NCBI GenBank assembly: GCA_964625745.1 | Contig: CAZVCJ010000186.1 | Coordinates: 1 to 7,645 of the forward strand | Source of the DNA: CAZVCJ01 sp964625745 | Lineage (GTDB): Bacteria > Chloroflexota > Anaerolineae > VGOG01 | DNA length: 7,645 nucleotides | Direction of reading: 5' to 3' | Shown here: positions 1 to 4,326 of the stretch, piece after piece | Numbering within the stretch: position 1 is the first letter of the stretch | Layout of the letters: every line of letters begins with the position of its first letter | Notes under the pieces: model-generated | What the model was told of the DNA's origin: nothing | The model's input: only the letters and a program-made list of their open reading frames with translations | Databases searched by the model: none | Translations under genes and position numbers: made by a program

Positions 1-1952
1 AGATCGTAGATCTGGTCGCGCAGGAGGGCCGCCTTCTCGAACTCCAGCGCCTGGGCTGCCGCCTTCATCTGTTTCTCCAGCTCCTTGATCAGGCGGGCCA
101 GCTCGTGCTTGGGAATCTTCGCCGCCACTCGGTATTCGGCCCGCTCCTCGGCCACGGCCCGCACCCGGTCGGTCAGGTCGCGCACTTCCTTGACGATGCT
201 CCGTGGCTCGATGTGGTGCTCCTGGTTGTAGGCCGTCTGGATGCTGCGGCGACGGTTGGTCTCATCAATGGCCCGCTTCATGGAGTCGGTGAGCCCATCG
301 GCGTACATGATCACCTGGCCGTTGATGTGGCGGGCTGCCCGGCCGATGGTCTGGATGAGAGCCTGGTCACTTCTCAGGAAGCCCTCCTTATCGGCGTCGA
401 GGATCGCTACCAGCGATACCTCGGGCAGGTCCAGTCCCTCCCGTAGCAGGTTTATCCCCACCACCACGTCGTAGACGCCCAGGCGCAGGTCTCGCAGTAT
501 CTCCACTCGCTCCAGGGTCTGGATCTCCGAGTGCAAGTAGTGCACCTTGATCCCCATCTCGGCCAGGTAATCGGCCAGGTCTTCGGCCATGCGCTTGGTG
601 AGGGTGGTCACCAGCGCTCGCTCGCCCCGCTCTAGCCGCTGGTTGATCTGGTGGATCAGGTCATCTATCTGGCCTTTGACCGGCTTGACGGCGATCTCAG
701 GGTCCACCAGGCCGGTGGGGCGGATGATCTGCTGCACCACCTGGGCCGAGTGTTCCAGCTCGTAGGGCCCCGGCGTGGCCGAGGTGTAGATGACCTGGTT
801 GATCCTCTTTTCGAACTCCTGAAAGTTCAGGGGGCGGTTGTCCAGAGCGCTGGGCAGCCGGAAGCCGTATTCCACCAGGGTGTTCTTGCGAGAGGAGTCG
901 CCGTGGTACATGCCCCGCACCTGGGGGATGGTCATGTGGGACTCGTCAACGAAGAGCAGGAAGTCGTCGGGGAAGTAGTCGAGCAGGGTCCAGGGGGGGC
1001 TGCCAGGCGGGCGCTGGGAGAGGTGGCGGGAGTAGTTTTCGATGCCGGCGCAGTAGCCGACTTCGCGCAGCATCTCCAGGTCGTATTTAGTGCGCTGCTC
1101 CAGACGTTGGGCCTCCAGGAGTTTCTCCTGGGCCCGGAGCTCTGCCAGGCGCTCCTCCAGCTCTACCTCGATGTCTCCCAGGGCCAGGGTCAGCTTCTCC
1201 TGGGGAGTGATGAAGTGCTTGGCCGGGTAGATGGCGATTTCCGGGTGTTCGGTAAGCACCTCGCCGGTCAGGGGCTCGATCTCGGTGATGCGGTCTATCT
1301 CGTCGCCCCAGAACTCCACGCGGTAGGCCAGGTCGCTGTAGGCGGGGAAGATCTCCAGAGTGTCGCCCCGCACCCGAAAGCGGCCGCGGGCGAAATCCAC
1401 GTCGTTGCGCTCGTAGTGGATGTCCACCAGGTGGCGCAGTATCTTGTCTCGCCTGCTCACCTGCCCCTGGTGCAGGCTGACCACCACCTTGCCGTACTCT
1501 TCGGGGTCGCCGATGCCGTAGATGCAGGAGACCGAGGCCACGATGATCGTGTCACGGCGGGAGAAGAGGGACGAGGTAGCCGCCAGCCGCAGGCGGTCAA
1601 TCTCGTCGTTGATGGAGGCGTCCTTCTCGATGTAGAGGTCGTGGCGGGGCACGTAGGCTTCGGGCTGGTAGTAGTCGTAGTAGCTGACGAAGTACTCCAC
1701 CGCGTTGTGGGGGAAGAACTCCCGAAACTCGCTGTAGAGCTGGGCGGCAAGGGTTTTGTTATGAGCAAGGACGAGGGTTGGCCGTTGCACTCGCTCGATG
1801 ACCTGAGCCATGACGTAGGTCTTGCCGGTGGCTGTAGCCCCAAGCAGCGTCTGATGCTTGTAGCCCTGATGGAGTCCCTCCATCAGTTTCTCGATCGCTG
1901 TGGGCTGATCGCCCGTGGGTTGGAAATCGGAAACGAGTTTGAACTCTGGCAT
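1..1952 (-). CDS. uvrB: UvrABC excinuclease subunit B, 3' end cut by window edge
   Basis: UvrB is the cytoplasmic damage-verification subunit of nucleotide excision repair. It is loaded by UvrA, opens DNA with its helicase-like core and recruits UvrC for incision. The frame is open for 650 codons to the left edge. Visible motifs are the P-loop GATATGKT (residues 38-45), the tyrosine-rich beta-hairpin SYYDYYQPEAY (90-100), the DESH box (336-339), TSATPGPYE (390-398), NLLREGLDLPE (501-511) and QTIGRAARH (534-542). The UVR motif that contacts UvrC begins near 620 and runs off the edge. Family members are about 660-680 residues, so probably only a few residues to about twenty are missing. The start is ATG at 1952, preceded by GGAGGAG with 8 nt spacing. 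An out-of-frame ATG at 1959 is not used. It has its own promoter, separated from the upstream beta-helix gene by a terminator. One oddity is Ala41 where UvrB normally has Gly in the P-loop. Identification is certain; the cause of the Ala is unknown. Confidence 0.98.
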   Translation of the reverse strand, partial: MPEFKLVSDFQPTGDQPTAIEKLMEGLHQGYKHQTLLGATATGKTYVMAQVIERVQRPTLVLAHNKTLAAQLYSEFREFFPHNAVEYFVSYYDYYQPEAYVPRHDLYIEKDASINDEIDRLRLAATSSLFSRRDTIIVASVSCIYGIGDPEEYGKVVVSLHQGQVSRRDKILRHLVDIHYERNDVDFARGRFRVRGDTLEIFPAYSDLAYRVEFWGDEIDRITEIEPLTGEVLTEHPEIAIYPAKHFITPQEKLTLALGDIEVELEERLAELRAQEKLLEAQRLEQRTKYDLEMLREVGYCAGIENYSRHLSQRPPGSPPWTLLDYFPDDFLLFVDESHMTIPQVRGMYHGDSSRKNTLVEYGFRLPSALDNRPLNFQEFEKRINQVIYTSATPGPYELEHSAQVVQQIIRPTGLVDPEIAVKPVKGQIDDLIHQINQRLERGERALVTTLTKRMAEDLADYLAEMGIKVHYLHSEIQTLERVEILRDLRLGVYDVVVGINLLREGLDLPEVSLVAILDADKEGFLRSDQALIQTIGRAARHINGQVIMYADGLTDSMKRAIDETNRRRSIQTAYNQEHHIEPRSIVKEVRDLTDRVRAVAEERAEYRVAAKIPKHELARLIKELEKQMKAAAQALEFEKAALLRDQIYD

Positions 1953-1960
1953 CTCTCATC

Positions 1961-1967
1961 CTCCTCC
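1961..1967 (-). promoter_or_regulatory. Ribosome binding site of uvrB
   Basis: GGAGGAG on the minus strand lies 8 nt before the ATG at 1952. It decides between two overlapping ATGs: the one at 1959 is too close and is in another frame, whereas the one at 1952 gives the conserved UvrB N-terminus MPEFKLVSDF. Confidence 0.85.
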
Positions 1968-2002
1968 AAGAGAATTATACTTGACTTGGCTGTGTTTGTC
2001 CA
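1968..2002. repeat. Promoter-bearing 35-bp direct repeat, copy 1
   Basis: This copy matches 4217-4251 at 32 of 35 positions. The first 23 bp (1968-1990 against 4217-4239) are identical and hold the -10 box; the last nine (tttgtcca and flank) hold the -35 box. The three differences fall in the spacer. The copies are in the same orientation, 2249 bp apart, and bracket the whole beta-helix gene with its terminator and leader. Confidence 0.9.
1974..2002 (-). promoter_or_regulatory. Sigma70-type promoter of uvrB
   Basis: On the minus strand TGGACA (2002-1997, one mismatch to TTGACA) is followed by a 17-nt spacer and a perfect TATAAT (1979-1974). The expected transcript start near 1967 would leave a very short leader that begins about at the Shine-Dalgarno sequence. 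I see no convincing LexA/SOS box of the GAAC-N4-GTTC type, so SOS control is not supported by what is visible. The element is part of the 35-bp block also found before the beta-helix gene. Confidence 0.85.
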
Positions 2003-2021
2003 GTTAGACAACGCGCCCCTC

Positions 2022-2059
2022 AAAACAAAAGGTTCTGGTGAACCATCCGCCAGAACCTT
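2022..2059 (-). terminator. Intrinsic terminator after the beta-helix gene
   Basis: Reading the minus strand, AAGGTTCTGG (2059-2050) and CCAGAACCTT (2038-2029) form a perfect 10-bp stem around an 11-nt loop. It is followed at once by a U-rich run, TTTTGTTTT once the last stem bases are counted. It starts 32 nt after the stop codon of the beta-helix gene and ends before the uvrB promoter, so it separates the two transcription units. The loop contains a second GGTTC that could pair with the same GAACC. Confidence 0.88.
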
Positions 2060-2091
2060 CTACCTTGCGATCTATTTGGGGGTATTGATTT

Positions 2092-4092
2092 CTAGGCCCT
2101 GCGCCTCCTGACCAGTACAACTGTGAAGGCCGCGAGCAAAGCCAGTGCCACCAACCCCAGCCATGGGGCCAGAAGCTCCAGCCTATTCACCGGCACGATG
2201 ATCCCGCCGACGGGCGGCTGCCACTCGTACGCCCCGATGTCGCAGTTGTTGCCTTGCGGACGAGTCACGCCGCGTTGGTCGGTGTCGACGGGGCAGTTGG
2301 CAGGAGGAATAGCGTCAATGGCGGGACTGCCGGGGAGCAGGGCGTGAGTCCAGGTGGGGCCGCCGTTGTCCTGCAATGGGCCGAGCACCGGGTCACCCCC
2401 TGCGGGGAAGCCACAGGTCCCGTCTTCGACGAGGTTGTAGCCACCGTCATTGACCGTTCCAGTACTGTGACAATCACCGCCACTGATGCTATTGGCCACG
2501 ATGCTGTTGATCAGCGTCGCTGTGCCGTCGTCATAGATGCCGCCACCGTCGTTAGTGGCCTCGTTGTCGCTGACGGTACAGTTGGTGAGCGTCATCGTGG
2601 CGACGCCGCCATCGTAAGCGTCGTTACTGATGCCGCCACCCCAGTTCTCTTCCCCGCCAGTGGCCTGGTTGCCGCTCACGGTGCTGTTGGTGAGCGTCAT
2701 TGTGGCGACGCTGCCCTCCACGTCGGCTTCGTTGTTGATGCCGCCGCCCCAGTTCTCTTCCCCGCCAGTAGCCTGGTTGTCGCTGACGGTGCTGTCGGTG
2801 AGCGTCACCGTGCCGTCGTAGTTGTCAACGCCACCGCCGACGCACCAGGCCCCGTAGTAGTAGGGGTCGTCAGTGTAAGTCGCCCGATTGCCGCTGACGG
2901 TGCTGTTGTTGAGCGTCAGCGTGGCGCCGTCATAGTAGTTGTCGATGCCGCCGCCGTAGCTCTCCCAGTCGCTAGTGGCCAGGTTGTCGCTGACGGTGCT
3001 GTCGGTGAGCGTCACCGTGCCTTCGTCGTTGAGAATGCCGCCGCCGCAGCCGTACTCGTCCCAGCCAGTGGCCTCGTTGCCGCTGACGATGCTGCCATTG
3101 AGCGTCACCGTGCCGTCCCAGTTGTCAATGCCGCCGCCGTAGCCGTAGTCGTAGCCAGTCGCCTGGTTGCCGCTGACAGTGCTGTCGGTGAGGGTCAGCG
3201 TGCCGCCGTCGTTGAGGATGCCGCCGCCGTAGCCGCCGTAGTCGCCAATCGCATCGTTGCCGCTGACGGTGCTGTCGTTGAGCGTCACCGTGCCGGCGTA
3301 GTTGAAGATGCCGCCGCCGTAGCCGCCGTAGTCGCCAATCGCATCGTTGCCGCTGACGGTGCTGTCGTTGAGCGTCACCGTGCCTTCGTCGTTGAGGATG
3401 CCGCCGCCGTAGTCGTAGAAGTCGCCAGTCGCCTCATTGCCGCTGACGGTGCTGCGGTTGAGCGTCAGCGTGCCCTCGTTGTAGATGCCGCCGCCATCGG
3501 TTGCCTGGCCATTGGTAATGGTCATATCGGCCAGGGTCGCCACCACAGTGGGGGAGATCACGAAGACGCTGTCCACAGCGCTGCCGTCAATGGTGGTCGC
3601 GCCCTGGCCCACCCCCTGGATGGTGACAGAGCGAGACACCACCAGGTTCTCGTTGTAGGTGCCCGCAGCGACGTTGATGGGGTCGCAGGTGGGGTCGGCC
3701 AAGGCCGTCGCGATGGTGGCATAAGCACCACTGGGCACGTTGCAGGCCGCAGCGACGGCCGCTGTCGTCATAGCCGCCGCCGGCGGTAGCTGGGGCAGGG
3801 CCTCCCGGAGATCGGGGAGCCCGGGGCGCCTGAGGTGCCGGGACTCCGAAACCTGGGCACGCCTCAGGTGCCGGGGCTCCCGGGCCTTTGATCTTTCCAG
3901 GTCTGGCAGGAAGGGCTCGGGGGTCTGCGGTGGCTCCCCGGGGACCGGTGGCCAGCCCTCTTGGTGGACGGGGCCGATCCCTTGAGCCACAGGTGCCGGG
4001 GCCAGGCCGAGAGCCGCAGCCGCCAGCAGCGCAGCGATGACGAACAGATAGAGTCCTCTGACAAACCTATGTGTCAGCTTCGTCTTGTTCAT
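2092..4092 (-). CDS. Exported beta-helix repeat protein with choice-of-anchor Q domain and C-terminal membrane anchor
   Basis: This 666-residue protein is likely surface-displayed; no enzymatic role is visible. Residues 1-36 form a signal peptide (KTKLTHRFVR, then a hydrophobic stretch, cleavage near AQG). Residues 37-107 are a Pro-rich linker with an Arg-rich patch at 69-97. From about 108 a right-handed beta-helix begins (GTYNENLVV, SVTIQGV), followed by about 12 coils of the TLTLxxSTVSGNxAT...GGGIxN type (186-530). The region 551-614 is a choice-of-anchor Q domain (GPLQDNGGPTWTHALLPGSP, DQRGVTRP, CDIGAYE). Residues 634-661 are a membrane segment ending in RRRRA, typical of sorting or anchor signals. 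The coil insertions are rich in Tyr, Trp, Asp and Glu. Start is ATG at 4092 with AGAGGA 6 nt upstream. The gene has its own promoter, a long leader and a terminator. Pectate-lyase-like folds share this architecture, but no catalytic residues were recognised, so adhesion or cell-surface structure is the best guess. Confidence 0.9.
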   Translation of the reverse strand: MNKTKLTHRFVRGLYLFVIAALLAAAALGLAPAPVAQGIGPVHQEGWPPVPGEPPQTPEPFLPDLERSKAREPRHLRRAQVSESRHLRRPGLPDLREALPQLPPAAAMTTAAVAAACNVPSGAYATIATALADPTCDPINVAAGTYNENLVVSRSVTIQGVGQGATTIDGSAVDSVFVISPTVVATLADMTITNGQATDGGGIYNEGTLTLNRSTVSGNEATGDFYDYGGGILNDEGTVTLNDSTVSGNDAIGDYGGYGGGIFNYAGTVTLNDSTVSGNDAIGDYGGYGGGILNDGGTLTLTDSTVSGNQATGYDYGYGGGIDNWDGTVTLNGSIVSGNEATGWDEYGCGGGILNDEGTVTLTDSTVSDNLATSDWESYGGGIDNYYDGATLTLNNSTVSGNRATYTDDPYYYGAWCVGGGVDNYDGTVTLTDSTVSDNQATGGEENWGGGINNEADVEGSVATMTLTNSTVSGNQATGGEENWGGGISNDAYDGGVATMTLTNCTVSDNEATNDGGGIYDDGTATLINSIVANSISGGDCHSTGTVNDGGYNLVEDGTCGFPAGGDPVLGPLQDNGGPTWTHALLPGSPAIDAIPPANCPVDTDQRGVTRPQGNNCDIGAYEWQPPVGGIIVPVNRLELLAPWLGLVALALLAAFTVVLVRRRRA
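2503..3537 (-). repeat. Array of about 12 beta-helix coil repeats inside the surface-protein gene
   Basis: Each unit is about 25-37 residues, most often 30 (90 bp). It starts with a beta-strand and Asn ladder of the TVTLNDSTVSGN type, followed by a variable aromatic or acidic turn and GGGIxN. Units 9 and 10 share GGEENWGGGI; unit 8 has the longest turn (YTDDPYYYGAWCV). Repeats of this kind stack into a solenoid. The GC-rich, low-complexity DNA of the array also keeps long antisense frames open. Confidence 0.9.
3217..3384. repeat. Perfect 78-bp tandem duplication, 90-bp period
   Basis: Positions 3217-3294 and 3307-3384 are identical over 78 bp and are offset by 90 bp, exactly one 30-residue coil. 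They encode residues 267-292 and 237-262. All other coils in the array have diverged at the DNA level, so this pair is the youngest duplication, or was homogenised by recombination. Confidence 0.95.
3814..3881. repeat. GC-rich imperfect palindrome with internal direct repeat, inside coding sequence
   Basis: The outer arms GGGAGCCC (3815-3822) and GGGCTCCC (3874-3881) are exact complements. The inner arms CCTGAGG (3829-3835) and CCTCAGG (3862-3868) are also exact complements, so the segment can fold into a long interrupted hairpin. It also holds a direct repeat (3827-3847 and 3860-3880, 19/21 identical, 33-bp offset). A third partial copy, CAGGTGCCGGGGC, lies at 3990-4002. It is read in frame as the Arg-rich part of the linker (HLRRA, SRHLRRP). 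This resembles a REP-like element captured by a gene; that origin is inferred. Confidence 0.7.
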
Positions 4093-4216
4093 GGCAAATC
4101 CTCTTTGAGGAATTCTGGATCACGAGATCCGCGAAAGGGCATGAAAGGCTTTCGCGCCTTTCGTGTGTTTTCGTGCCCTTCTTTTGCCCAGGGCATCTTT
4201 CCTCATCGTCATCCCA
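4093..4216 (-). promoter_or_regulatory. Long structured 5' leader of the beta-helix gene, with ribosome binding site
   Basis: From the predicted transcript start near 4216 to the ATG at 4092 there are about 124 nt. They contain several inverted repeats: GGATC/GATCC (4117-4121, 4126-4130), GCGAAAG/CTTTCGC (4131-4137, 4149-4155), a competing 9-bp stem with one G-U (4141-4149, 4156-4164) and TGCCC-A-GGGCA (4185-4195). The Shine-Dalgarno AGAGGA is at 4104-4099. No known riboswitch class was recognised. The overlapping stems could switch, but this is speculative. Confidence 0.5.
4151..4175. repeat. Phased CACGAA-type repeat, copy in the leader
   Basis: The plus strand has TTCGCG (4151), TTCGTG (4160) and TTCGTG (4170), with starts 9 and 10 nt apart. 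On the minus strand this reads CACGAA, CACGAA, CGCGAA. The same triple with 10 and 9 nt spacing occurs at 7410-7434. Confidence 0.6.
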
Positions 4217-4251
4217 AAGAGAATTATACTTGACTTGGCCGCCTTTGTCCA
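4217..4251. repeat. Promoter-bearing 35-bp direct repeat, copy 2
   Basis: This is the second copy of the block found before uvrB (1968-2002), 32/35 identical and in the same orientation. Both -10 and -35 hexamers and the 17-nt spacing are conserved; the three substitutions are confined to the spacer. Confidence 0.9.
4223..4251 (-). promoter_or_regulatory. Sigma70-type promoter of the beta-helix gene
   Basis: The minus strand has TGGACA (4251-4246), a 17-nt spacer and TATAAT (4228-4223). A perfect 10-bp palindrome, CAGGCGCCTG (4254-4263), abuts the upstream side of the -35 box and could bind a regulator. The hexamers are the same as those of the uvrB promoter, so both genes may have similar basal expression, while the leaders differ strongly. 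Confidence 0.85.
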
Positions 4252-4262
4252 GCCAGGCGCCT

Positions 4263-4301
4263 GACTTGGGCCCGAAGGCTGCGCCCTTGAGGGCTCAAGT
4301 C
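4263..4301. terminator. Inverted repeat downstream of the nuclease gene, possible weak terminator
   Basis: GACTTGGGCCC (4263-4273) and GGGCTCAAGTC (4291-4301) pair at 10 of 11 positions around a 17-nt loop that can itself pair (AAGG/CCTT). It begins 25 nt after the nuclease stop codon, where a terminator is expected, but no U-run follows on either strand. It may be a 3'-end stabilising stem or a Rho-region structure instead. Read-through into the beta-helix gene is possible. Confidence 0.35.
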
Positions 4302-4326
4302 CGAAGGGTAGAAGAGGTTGACAAAA

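Noticed and set aside
1968..2060. SOS (LexA) box before uvrB
   Set aside because: GTTC-ACCA-GAAC at 2035-2046 has its half-sites in the opposite order to the GAAC-N4-GTTC type and belongs to the terminator stem. No other candidate was seen.
651..2111. Rightward open frame (486 codons) opposite uvrB
   Set aside because: The minus strand encodes full-length conserved UvrB. The antisense product resembles no family and crosses the uvrB promoter and terminator region.
2503..3537. CRISPR array
   Set aside because: The repeats are in-frame beta-helix coils of about 90 bp with diverging units, not short identical repeats with unique spacers.
2254..3789. Long rightward open frame (511 codons) across the beta-helix gene
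   Set aside because: It is antisense to a repetitive, GC-rich coding array that removes stops in several frames. Its product is a low-complexity Val/Ala/Asp repeat with no fold or ribosome site.
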